DNA from: Bacillota bacterium
Lineage (GTDB): Bacteria; Bacillota; Clostridia; Acetivibrionales; DTU013
Assembly (NCBI GenBank): GCA_023435305.1
Contig: JAEYRV010000010.1
Span: 62,001 to 126,000 of the forward strand
Length of the DNA: 64,000 nt
Direction: 5' to 3'
The notes under the pieces were generated by a model. That model ran no database searches and was not told where the DNA came from. It saw only the letters and a list, made by a program, of their open reading frames with translations. Below, in pieces: positions 44,033-51,627 of the stretch. A program made the position numbers and the translations under genes. Each line of letters begins with the position of its first letter. Position 1 is the stretch's first letter.

Positions 44033-45058
44033 CTACAGATTCCCGCACTGGTTGGCGAGGTGCTTCAAATCGCTTTTGCGGCGCTCATCAGACAAATCAT
44101 CATAGAGGATACTTTCGAGGAAAGCCCATATATCCTCCAGCTTCCTCCTGGAAATGTAGAAGGACAGCATCTCCTCATCTAATTCAAATTCTGTGCGGAT
44201 AGCTTTGTAATGCTTGAGGAACACATCCCAATATTCTTTATCTGCAAACATGAACAGGTCAGCCTCAGCCGGCGCCAGCTTCAATCCTTCCCAATCCACC
44301 AGAATGAGGCGGTCGCTTTGCATCAGATTCCAACCATGTGCATCCGTGTGGCAAATCACCATCCTACTCCTGCTGTTTTTCTGTTTAGCCCTTTCCGATA
44401 ACAGCTTGACCTCATTTATTTTCAGTTTGAGCTGCTCCAGGCAAGGCTGCAAGATTTCTATTGCATCCACTGGTGAAGTGTCAAAACTATCGCTAATGTA
44501 TTCTTCCAGAGAGAAACAGAAAGGCACTTCAAAATGTTCCTTTATCTTATCAATCTTTACAGGGATCTCATTGCCAACACTATGTAAATGCGCCATAATT
44601 TCAGCTATTTCGATGATTTGGTAACTATTTAATGGTTTTTCGGCAATAGTTTCACCCTCAATAAAGTCAAACAGGATATAGACATTATAATCATCTTCAT
44701 AGCGATAACCGCCGCTGACCGTAGCTACAGGACGTATAATCCTCCCATTCAGTTGAGTGTTCTCATTCAGCCACGACAAGATCGGCATATAATTATCAAT
44801 ATTTTCAATCCATATAGGTGTTTGCGTCAGCCTTTTATCATATACCTTCAAAAAGAAGCTTCCATTATCAGAATTTATACTATATGCCGAAGCAGACAAC
44901 CCGCCAAAAGTCTCCACAATACCCGTGCATTCAACATTAAATTGTGTTCCAAGTATCTTGTTAATTTTGTCCACACAACACCTCAAATCCTGTTGCGCAG
45001 CATAAGGCGCAAGCAGCAAATATATCCCAATATTATCAAGCAACTGCTGTACCGTCAA
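44033..45058 (-). CDS. Aminoglycoside phosphotransferase-family kinase
   Basis: A 341-residue protein with the APH/choline-kinase fold. The catalytic loop VICHTDAHGWNLM (HxDxxxxN, about residues 236-248) and the metal motif LVDWEGL (about 256) are intact; YILFDFIEGETI is the hinge. The family covers antibiotic kinases as well as kinases of small alcohols or fructosamines, so resistance cannot be inferred. The start is probably TTG at 45058, but its ribosome binding site is weak and the start is uncertain. Confidence 0.85.
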   Translation of the reverse strand: MTVQQLLDNIGIYLLLAPYAAQQDLRCCVDKINKILGTQFNVECTGIVETFGGLSASAYSINSDNGSFFLKVYDKRLTQTPIWIENIDNYMPILSWLNENTQLNGRIIRPVATVSGGYRYEDDYNVYILFDFIEGETIAEKPLNSYQIIEIAEIMAHLHSVGNEIPVKIDKIKEHFEVPFCFSLEEYISDSFDTSPVDAIEILQPCLEQLKLKINEVKLLSERAKQKNSRSRMVICHTDAHGWNLMQSDRLILVDWEGLKLAPAEADLFMFADKEYWDVFLKHYKAIRTEFELDEEMLSFYISRRKLEDIWAFLESILYDDLSDERRKSDLKHLANQCGNL

Positions 45059-45117
45059 AAAAACATGCCGTTAATAAGGGCATTCCACATTGCATCCCAT
45101 TGTAATGGCCCACCATC

Positions 45118-45411
45118 TCAGCAGCATCCATCATTGCTTGAACAATCACAGCTCGGCTCGCTTCCGGTAAGCCAGCCCATGATCACTGCTGAAGCACATC
45201 CCACTCCGGCGTCGACAGCGATAGCACTTACCGGACAATTTTTCGCACAGGCGCCGCACTCCATACAACGGTCTTTATCATTAATCTGTGCCTTCCTTTC
45301 ATTTATAGCGAAAACTCCATGAGGGCAAACCTCAGCGCATCTTCCGCAGCCTATGCATTTTTCATCAGCCAGACAAAGCGTTGCGACATTTTTCAAATAT
45401 TTATGTTTCAT
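45118..45411 (-). CDS. hgcB: HgcB, ferredoxin of mercury methylation
   Basis: A 97-residue protein with two [4Fe-4S] motifs, CIGCGRCAEVCPHGVF and CMECGACAKNCPVSAI, then the HgcB-specific end: GVGCASAV, a short hydrophobic stretch, and a C-terminal Cys-rich tail finishing in a Cys-Cys pair. It supplies electrons and may deliver Hg(II) to HgcA. It lies 11 bp downstream of hgcA, with AAGGAGGACGC before the ATG at 45411; the longer frame to 45438 would overlap hgcA and is not favoured. Identification rests on hgcA adjacency plus the C-terminal cysteines. Confidence 0.93.
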   Translation of the reverse strand: MKHKYLKNVATLCLADEKCIGCGRCAEVCPHGVFAINERKAQINDKDRCMECGACAKNCPVSAIAVDAGVGCASAVIMGWLTGSEPSCDCSSNDGCC

Positions 45412-45422
45412 AGCGTCCTCCT

Positions 45423-46511
45423 TTATGCCCAAAAACAATTTATCAACAATAATACAAATCCCACTGCGAATGAAATAGCAATAAGCGGCACAGCGATTTT
45501 CATTTCTTTGATGACGCCGGAAAAGGATGTATATGTTGATGAGCCCGTGAAATTCATCGCCAAATAAGCCGACAATGCTGGCAGTACCAGCAAATACCCT
45601 ATGGCAAGCAGCAAGAATCCGGGAACAAACCAGCCGCTATACCAGATAAAACCCAATGTCCATAACAGCCCCAGCAGCCAGCCCTTCCATGCGAATGCCC
45701 TGCCGGGAATCACAGGGAGAAGCAGAGGCGTTAGGACAGTTCCCGTTACCACAGCACCAGTATAGGCAATGAAATCCGCAAGCCCGAAAGGTTTTGCAGC
45801 GAACAGGTTCAGGAGAAACAATACACCAAAAACAATCATTGATAATTTTGCGGCAGTCACCAGTTCCATCGGAGTAAGAACCAATCTGTCTCTCATTGTA
45901 AATTTCACTGTACGCATTTCTTGCGTGGCTTTTAAACCTGCATCGAGAAATGCCTTTATATCCTTCGCTCTCACCGGTCCGTAAACCACAGAAAACCCAG
46001 TTTGTTTTGTCACTTCATGTGCGCTCACACCGGGTGCACCCAATTGCGGCAAAATCAATTTCCTGTGTGATACGATCCCGGGCAGTTTGGTTTTTGCTAT
46101 GCGGTTAATCAGCTCATTCGTCCCGAATGTACCTTTGCCGGCGGCACACCAGACATTGATGCCCTTCGTATCCAGGATCAAAATCCAGCAGTCCAGGCCC
46201 GACAACTCTTTCCTCAACGCATCAAATGTCAGCTTGTAGTTGGCGCTTACCAGGACAGGAGATGTATTATCAGGTTTTCCAACAGCATAAAGCCCCGGAT
46301 TGATCTTATAATTCATCCTTCCAATACCCCAACGCACCTTCCACGCTCCGAACATGTCTTTAAAATGAAGATTTGTTGAAACCACAGGCACAGTGCCTTT
46401 TGGAGTACGCATCTCTCCTGTTACCCATTCATCATTCTTATCGTACGGTGTGATGGGTTCCGCACTACAACAACTGCTGGCCGAGCAGCAGCACGACTTC
46501 TCATTACTCAT
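45423..46511 (-). CDS. hgcA: HgcA, corrinoid methyltransferase of mercury methylation
   Basis: A 362-residue protein of the CdhD-like HgcA family. The diagnostic cap-helix motif NVWCAAGKGTFGT is present, the Cys (about residue 122 from this start) being the ligand that binds cobalt of the corrinoid. The N-terminal half is the cytosolic corrinoid domain, the C-terminal half has four to five membrane helices (for example LSMIVFGVLFLLNLF, VPLIAISFAVGFVLLLINCFW). The first 20 residues are Cys-rich (CCCSASSCCS). Two starts are possible (46517 or 46511); both overlap the arsR end. It transfers a methyl group to Hg(II), giving methylmercury. Confidence 0.95.
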   Translation of the reverse strand: MSNEKSCCCSASSCCSAEPITPYDKNDEWVTGEMRTPKGTVPVVSTNLHFKDMFGAWKVRWGIGRMNYKINPGLYAVGKPDNTSPVLVSANYKLTFDALRKELSGLDCWILILDTKGINVWCAAGKGTFGTNELINRIAKTKLPGIVSHRKLILPQLGAPGVSAHEVTKQTGFSVVYGPVRAKDIKAFLDAGLKATQEMRTVKFTMRDRLVLTPMELVTAAKLSMIVFGVLFLLNLFAAKPFGLADFIAYTGAVVTGTVLTPLLLPVIPGRAFAWKGWLLGLLWTLGFIWYSGWFVPGFLLLAIGYLLVLPALSAYLAMNFTGSSTYTSFSGVIKEMKIAVPLIAISFAVGFVLLLINCFWA

Positions 46512-46839
46512 TTTCATCACATCCTTTGCAATAGTCTGCATCTTCTTTGCAGATACAATTTTGTTTATCGGAGGTAATATCGCAGAAAAACTGCTTTGCT
46601 CTATTGACAGCGTCTGTGTTCAATGAGTAATACGTCCACTTACCTTGTTCTCTGCCCTTGACCAGCCCGCATTCACACAAGAGCTTCATGTGGTGAGACA
46701 GCGTGGATTGGGACATCTCGAACTTCTCCAAAATCATGCAGGCACAAAGCTCCCCACAGGAGAGCATATCCACGATCATGGCTCTTTTAGGGTCCCCCAA
46801 CGCTTTGAACATTCCGGCATACTCTATATATGTTTCCAT
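46504..46839 (-). CDS. arsR: ArsR/SmtB-family metal-responsive repressor
   Basis: A 111-residue winged-helix repressor. FKALGDPKRAMIVDML and the recognition helix MSQSTLSHHMKLLCECGLVKGR are typical, with the ArsR metal site ELCACMIL in the alpha-3 helix (two Cys); a Cys-rich tail (CICKEDADYCKGC) may add ligands. It overlaps the start of hgcA by a few bases, so the three genes form one operon. Arsenic or mercury as inducer is plausible, not shown. Confidence 0.93.
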   Translation of the reverse strand: METYIEYAGMFKALGDPKRAMIVDMLSCGELCACMILEKFEMSQSTLSHHMKLLCECGLVKGREQGKWTYYSLNTDAVNRAKQFFCDITSDKQNCICKEDADYCKGCDENE

Positions 46840-46860
46840 ATAGGCACCTCAAATCTAAAA

Positions 46861-46903
46861 ATATCGATATGAGTATTGTATGCGCCAAATCGAAAAGTGT
46901 CAA
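46861..46903 (-). promoter_or_regulatory. Promoter and operator of the arsR-hgcAB operon
   Basis: TTGACA (46898-46903) and TACAAT (46875-46880), 17 bp apart, form a consensus sigma-A promoter. The perfect palindrome ATATCGATAT (46861-46870) sits at about +4 to +13, where an ArsR dimer would block transcription. Confidence 0.75.
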
Positions 46904-47016
46904 TATGATGGTAAAAAGTTATGTGTTAATCTGTGAATACAAGTAAGAAGTGGATTAGTCAACGAAAGGCAGACACTTCTTTCAAACTGCAGTCAACTGC
47001 TTTTATATCGAGGGCG

Positions 47017-47332
47017 AGCACGGTGCAGAAAATGGTGATAGAAATATTTAGATTTGAGAAAATCGTACTGCCATAGAGCAGGGTGCACAGAACGGTGATA
47101 GAAATATGAGCTTTTCAGGGGTGAATGGCACCGTCATAGTGCACGGTGCACAAAACAGTGATAGAATTATTAGATTTTTAGGGAGTGAATGGTACTGCCA
47201 TAGAGCACGGTGCACAAAACGGTGATAGAAATATTAGATTTTTTAGGGAGTGAATCGTACTGCCATAGAGCACGGTACACAGAACGGTGATAGAAATATT
47301 AGATTTGAGAAAAGCGTACTGCCATAGAGCAG
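47017..47332. repeat. 60-65-bp tandem array of the left end of the adjacent element
   Basis: Five copies of GAGCACGGTGCACAAAACGG followed by tgatagaaatattaga..., with GGTGCA at 47022, 47082, 47145, 47209 and GGTACA at 47274, leading in phase into the true element end at 47333 (periods 60, 63, 64, 65 and 59). Only the outer part of the terminus (about 17 bp) is in each unit. It lies upstream of the arsR-hgcAB operon. Confidence 0.85.
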
Positions 47333-47504
47333 GGTGCACAAAATTCTGAGTTATGGGGAAATATTCTTATGTCAGAGCATAGTCCACCCTCATATCACAA
47401 CCAATGAGTAACATAATGTTCTGACATGCGTGTTTATGTATCCTTCACCCACGAGAATTAAACGCTGTTATCAAATATTTCCCCACAACTAAAATTTTTG
47501 TGCA
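47333..47504. mobile_element. Miniature inverted-repeat element, GTGCACAAAA family, copy 3
   Basis: A 172-bp non-coding element. Left end (47333-47364): GGTGCACAAAATTCTGAGTT, then ATGGGGAAATAT; the right end (47475-47504) is its imperfect reverse complement (ATATTTCCCCACAACTAAAA, then TTTTTGTGCA). The ends belong with those at 54009-54143. On the minus strand the interior contains CATTATGTTACT, close to the shared GATTATGTTAAC motif. Confidence 0.72.
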
Positions 47505-47704
47505 TGCTACTATCATACCAATACGTTAGACAACCATATTAGCTTTAGATGACTGATAATGCATGACCAATATAGGTGAAAAAGGCTGCCCTGAGAGGGT
47601 GACTTTACATAAAGCAAAATTATGTGTATAAACACTGTGTATAACTGTTGCTGAATAAAAAATGGTTGCATACATAGTATTGTACACAACCGTAAAAGCT
47701 TTAC
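47505..47704. other. Gene-free stretch between an element and a repeat array
   Basis: About 200 bp with no coding frame backed by a ribosome binding site and no hairpin followed by a T-run that I can support. Confidence 0.4.
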
Positions 47705-48051
47705 AGTTGAGCTGTCAAGCAGCTTGCCGCCGGATACAAACCGCCTCAGTTGGCACCACTTAGCCTGCTGCCCGTCAACTTATTGCCGCCAGATACATAC
47801 CGACCTCGACAGTGGCTCCTCCTAGCTTGCTGCTCGGCACTTTATTGCCGCCAGATGCAGCCGCCCCCGTAGAAAAATCTTGCCTGCTGCCCATCAACTT
47901 ATCGCCGCCGGATACATACCGGCCTCGACAGTGGCACCACATAGCCTGCTGCATGTCAACTTATCGCCACCAGTTACATACCGACCCAGTTGGAACACCC
48001 TAGCTTGCTACCCGCCCGATACATGCCGGCCCCGGCGGTGGCACTGCTTAG
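47705..48051. repeat. 57-62-bp tandem array abutting the pyruvate kinase stop codon
   Basis: Five and a half imperfect copies of TTGCCGCCAGATACATACCG followed by acctcgacagtggcaccacctagcttgctgcccgtcaactta. The last partial copy (gcggtggcactgcttag) ends directly at the stop codon of the pyruvate kinase gene (48052-48054). The array itself appears non-coding. Confidence 0.8.
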
Positions 48052-49500
48052 TTACCCTCTGATGCCGTGATGGTCTGGTGCTGTGATGGTCTGGACCTTC
48101 AGGGTGTTGGTCGTACCGGCTATACCCATAGGCAGTCCGGCGGTCAGCACCACCAGATCCCCGTATTTGACAATGCCTGTCTCAATTGCCTTTTCGATAG
48201 CATGCTCGAAAAGCTCGTCGCTGGTCTGCCTTTCATCAAACAAGATGGGTATGACGCCCCAGGACATGGACAATTGCCTGCATACCTTATCATTTGTTGT
48301 ACAGCCAATGATGGGGCACGCGGGGCGGAATTTTGAAATCAGCCTGGCCGTGCTTCCGGATTCCGTCGGCGTGATGATCGCTGCAGCGTCCAAATCGTGG
48401 GCCGTTGTACAGGTGGCGCGGCTGATGGCATTGGGCACATTCAATATAGTTTCCGAAGGCTCCATTTGATTAAAGCGCTTCTTATAATGAATCGCAGCTT
48501 CGGTGCTTTCCGCGATTTTTGCCATTGTTCTGACACTTTCAACAGCATAATTCCCCACTGATGTCTCCCCTGAGAGCATGATAGCGCTTGTCCCGTCATA
48601 AATAGCATTGGCAACGTCGCTGATCTCGGCTCTGGTAGGCCTGGGTCGGGTGATCATGGAATCCAGCATCTGGGTTGCGGTAATTGATTTTTTCCCATAA
48701 AACATGGCCTTCTTTATGAGCATCTTCTGTATTCTGGGAAGCTCATTATAGTTGATCTCGACGCCCATATCACCCCTTGCGACCATGATCCCGTCACTGA
48801 CCGTCAGAATTTCATCAATGTTGTTAACGCCCTCTTCATTTTCTATCTTGGCTATGATTTGGATATCCTGAGCATTATTCTCTTCAAGGATCCTTCTGAT
48901 ATCCATGACATCTGCCGCCGTCCGGGTAAATGAAGCCGCTATATAATCAAAGTCATTTCTGACCGCAAAAAGGATATCCTGCGCATCCTTTTCACTGAGA
49001 TAGGCCATATCCAGCTTTGCCCCCGGCACATTAACACTCTTTTTATCCTTGATGACACCACTGTTCATGACCCTGCATATGACATCCGTGGCCGTACATT
49101 CAACTACGATCATCTCAACAAGGCCATCATCTATAAGTATCCTGTCGTCTTTTTTTACGACCTTAGGTAGATTTTTGTAATTTACATGAACCTTGTCCTT
49201 AGTGCCCGTATATTCCTCGGTAGTTAATGTAAATAAATCATTAGGGTGCAGTTCTACTCCGCCGGTCCCAAACTGCCCAATCCTTATTTCCGGCCCTTTG
49301 GTGTCTAAAAGCAGGGCAATAGGCTTCCCCATTTCTTCCCTGACCTTTTTGAGCATGATTACGCGATTTAAGTGCTCCTCGTGGCTGCCGTGGGAAAAAT
49401 TCAGCCTGGCCACGTCCATTCCTTCATTTATTAGCTCCCTCAGCGCCTGTTCACTTTCAACAGCCGGGCCAAGGGTGCAGATTATTTTAGTTTTCCTCAT
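48052..49500 (-). CDS. pyk: Pyruvate kinase
   Basis: A 482-residue glycolytic enzyme converting phosphoenolpyruvate and ADP to pyruvate and ATP. Visible: MRKTKIICTLGPA, VARLNFSHGSHEEH, the catalytic Lys in IAKIENEEGV, metal-binding VARGDMGVEI, and the signature ITATQMLDSMI. It ends near residue 480, without the extra PEP-utiliser-like C-terminal domain of many Firmicutes pyruvate kinases. The last coding bases contain a short CAGACCATCAC duplication. It is a single gene in this window. Confidence 0.97.
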   Translation of the reverse strand: MRKTKIICTLGPAVESEQALRELINEGMDVARLNFSHGSHEEHLNRVIMLKKVREEMGKPIALLLDTKGPEIRIGQFGTGGVELHPNDLFTLTTEEYTGTKDKVHVNYKNLPKVVKKDDRILIDDGLVEMIVVECTATDVICRVMNSGVIKDKKSVNVPGAKLDMAYLSEKDAQDILFAVRNDFDYIAASFTRTAADVMDIRRILEENNAQDIQIIAKIENEEGVNNIDEILTVSDGIMVARGDMGVEINYNELPRIQKMLIKKAMFYGKKSITATQMLDSMITRPRPTRAEISDVANAIYDGTSAIMLSGETSVGNYAVESVRTMAKIAESTEAAIHYKKRFNQMEPSETILNVPNAISRATCTTAHDLDAAAIITPTESGSTARLISKFRPACPIIGCTTNDKVCRQLSMSWGVIPILFDERQTSDELFEHAIEKAIETGIVKYGDLVVLTAGLPMGIAGTTNTLKVQTITAPDHHGIRG

Positions 49501-49702
49501 TTTTCACAAACCTCTCCATCTATTTCAAAATACCACATCATATCTTTACCACCAATTGACCTTCTGAATAACATCAGTATTATACCACAAGCTTTGGCAA
49601 TATCAATTTAAGTTTATTTATTGGAATAACTTGACATCGCCCCACAATACTGATATCATAATGATATCATATAGATATATAAATATATTGGAGGTTCGCA
49701 TT

Positions 49703-50719
49703 ATGGAAATGGAAAATAAATCGAATTCAAATGAAATCGAGCTAAAAGCAAGAAACGGCATGGGTATCCTGATACTCTGCATTTTGCTTATGCTTATCGA
49801 CATAGCAGCGCTTATTTATGGCATTGTACTTCTTGAAAGTGGAAACTCAGTTACAGGCGGTATTATTTTCACTGCAGCCATTCTCTATTTCTGTGTTTCA
49901 TGGATACCCTTCAGGGGATTGAAAATATTAAAGCCGCAGGAAGCCCTTGTCCTCACACTATTCGGAAAGTACATCGGCACTCTCAAGGGCGAAGGGTTTT
50001 ATTACGTGAATCCCTTTGTATCAGCTGTTAATCCGTCTACCGGAAAGGGTATGGCAACGGGGACAGATGATCAGAATCCTACAGTGCAGGTCAATCCCTC
50101 AGGAACTGTCAACATGAATGTATCTTTCAGCAAGATCATCTCCTTAAAGGCTATGACCTTGAACAATAATAAGCAGAAGGTCAACGATGCTCTTGGAAAT
50201 CCGATTGAAATCGGTATCGTAGTTATCTGGCGTGTGATCGATACAGCCAAGGCAGTATTCAATGTCGATAATTACAAGGCTTTTCTCTCCATACAAAGCG
50301 ATTCGGCATTGCGCAATATCGCAAGGCTTTATCCATATGATGTATCAGAGATAGGCGAGGAAATGACCCTGAGAGGAAGCAGCCAGGAGGTAGCTGACAA
50401 ACTCAAGGCTGAAATCCAGCATAGAGTCGAAATAGCAGGCATTGAAGTGATCGAAGCCAGGATCACGCATCTGGCTTATGCACCGGAGATAGCAGCAGCA
50501 ATGCTTCAAAGGCAGCAGGCTTCCGCCATTATCGATGCAAGAAAAATGATAGTTGACGGCGCAGTAGGCATGGTGGAAATGGCTCTCGAGAAGCTGAATG
50601 AAAACAACATCGTCCAGTTGGATGAGGAAAGAAAGGCAGCTATGGTCAGCAATCTTTTAGTTGTACTTTGTGGTAATAAAGATGCTCAGCCCATAGTAAA
50701 CAGCGGGTCGATCTACTGA
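49703..50719 (+). CDS. SPFH/Band 7 (flotillin-like) membrane protein
   Basis: A 338-residue protein: two N-terminal membrane helices (ILILCILLMLIDIAALIYGIVL; GIIFTAAILYFCVSWIPF), then an SPFH domain (LKPQEALVLTLFGKYIGTLKGEGFYYVNPF ... VNDALGNPIEIGIVVIWRVIDTAKAVF ... GIEVIEARITHLAYAPEIAAAMLQRQQA), about residues 90-300. SPFH proteins organise membrane microdomains. Start at 49703 follows GGAGGTTCG; the longer frame from 49631 is not supported. It is one base upstream of a small DNA-binding-like gene and likely co-transcribed. Confidence 0.9.
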   Translation: MEMENKSNSNEIELKARNGMGILILCILLMLIDIAALIYGIVLLESGNSVTGGIIFTAAILYFCVSWIPFRGLKILKPQEALVLTLFGKYIGTLKGEGFYYVNPFVSAVNPSTGKGMATGTDDQNPTVQVNPSGTVNMNVSFSKIISLKAMTLNNNKQKVNDALGNPIEIGIVVIWRVIDTAKAVFNVDNYKAFLSIQSDSALRNIARLYPYDVSEIGEEMTLRGSSQEVADKLKAEIQHRVEIAGIEVIEARITHLAYAPEIAAAMLQRQQASAIIDARKMIVDGAVGMVEMALEKLNENNIVQLDEERKAAMVSNLLVVLCGNKDAQPIVNSGSIY

Positions 50720-50720
50720 T

Positions 50721-50903
50721 ATGGCTGTGAATAATAATGATGGAGAGAAGAAGCAGGTCCTGCTGCGTTTATCCCCCACATTGTGGAAAGAGCTGGCATC
50801 GTGGGCTGAAGATGACTTCCGCTCTATAAACGGGCAGATCGAATATCTTCTTTCCGAAGCAGTTAAGAAACGTAAAAAACTATCACAGGATACTGATGTG
50901 TAA
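50721..50903 (+). CDS. Small ribbon-helix-helix-like protein
   Basis: A 60-residue protein (QVLLRLSPTLWKELASWAEDDFRSINGQIEYLLSEAVKKRKK) with the strand-helix-helix pattern of Arc/MetJ-type DNA-binding proteins. It begins one base after the SPFH stop, an association I regard as functional. Such proteins typically bind DNA as dimers; here it may instead act as a partner of the SPFH protein. A hairpin terminator follows. Confidence 0.75.
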   Translation: MAVNNNDGEKKQVLLRLSPTLWKELASWAEDDFRSINGQIEYLLSEAVKKRKKLSQDTDV

Positions 50904-50918
50904 TGCCGTGTATATAAC

Positions 50919-51563
50919 TTAGATTCCCGGGCCCTGGCGCCCGGGACTTTTCCATGGCAACCCGGAGCTTCTCCCCGCTCTCATTTCTTTATAAAGCAAC
51001 CAGACTCCATAGAAACCACATATCAGCAGAATAATATCCTCATATGCCTGGAATATGACAGACTTTATCCCTGTCAATCCCCAGATTGTCAATAACGCCA
51101 ATAACAAGAGCTTCTTCTTTTTATACCCGGAATACACAACAATACTTAAACTAATAACAGGGCATGGCATTATGTGTGTTACCATCCTTGGAAACTCACT
51201 TCCCAGCAAAATAGATACTAATGGATAGAACACATATAATAACAACAATGCCACCTGAAGAGCATTTGGTTTTGCTAATTTATCGCTCCTGTTCTTATAA
51301 CTCTCATACAAAAACAAGACTCCGACAAATATGTATAGCGGAAATGCAAAAAACTTCTGAATCGGTTCCGTCCCATGCAATCCAAAAAACACAATACCAA
51401 TATACAGATTAACTACACCCAGTGTAAATTTTGCTATCCACTTATTCTTACCGGTGTAAGCCAGAAACAGAGCTATTACCTCGAATATCAATAATATAAT
51501 CTGAAAAAATATTGTTTGTTGATTGTATTCTCCGATAATATTCCAAAATATCGTTGCATCCAT
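50919..51563 (-). CDS. DUF6064-type membrane protein
   Basis: A 214-residue protein with about seven membrane segments, beginning MDATIFWNIIGEYNQQTIFFQ and including NLYIGIVFFGLHGTEPIQKFFAFPLYIF, features of the DUF6064 family. The last residues (SPGRQGPGI) are encoded within the hairpin at 50926-50953. Start at 51563 follows AAGGAGATT; the frame to 51653 runs into the preceding LRR fusion gene. Same direction as that gene, 64 bp apart, so possibly co-transcribed. Function unknown. Confidence 0.8.
   Translation of the reverse strand: MDATIFWNIIGEYNQQTIFFQIILLIFEVIALFLAYTGKNKWIAKFTLGVVNLYIGIVFFGLHGTEPIQKFFAFPLYIFVGVLFLYESYKNRSDKLAKPNALQVALLLLYVFYPLVSILLGSEFPRMVTHIMPCPVISLSIVVYSGYKKKKLLLLALLTIWGLTGIKSVIFQAYEDIILLICGFYGVWLLYKEMRAGRSSGLPWKSPGRQGPGI
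50926..50953. terminator. Shared hairpin between the ribbon-helix-helix and DUF6064 genes
   Basis: TCCCGGGC (50926-50933) pairs with GCCCGGGA (50940-50947) and is followed on the plus strand by CTTTTCC. It overlaps the 3' coding end of the DUF6064 gene. Confidence 0.65.
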
Positions 51564-51627
51564 ATTAACAAATCTCCTTGTTGTCTTATTGCTTAACCTC
51601 ATAGTCATTGGCAGGCGGTGTAACGAT

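Noticed and set aside
44033..45058. Antibiotic-resistance aminoglycoside kinase
   Set aside because: The fold is shared with many metabolic kinases and the neighbours give no support for resistance.
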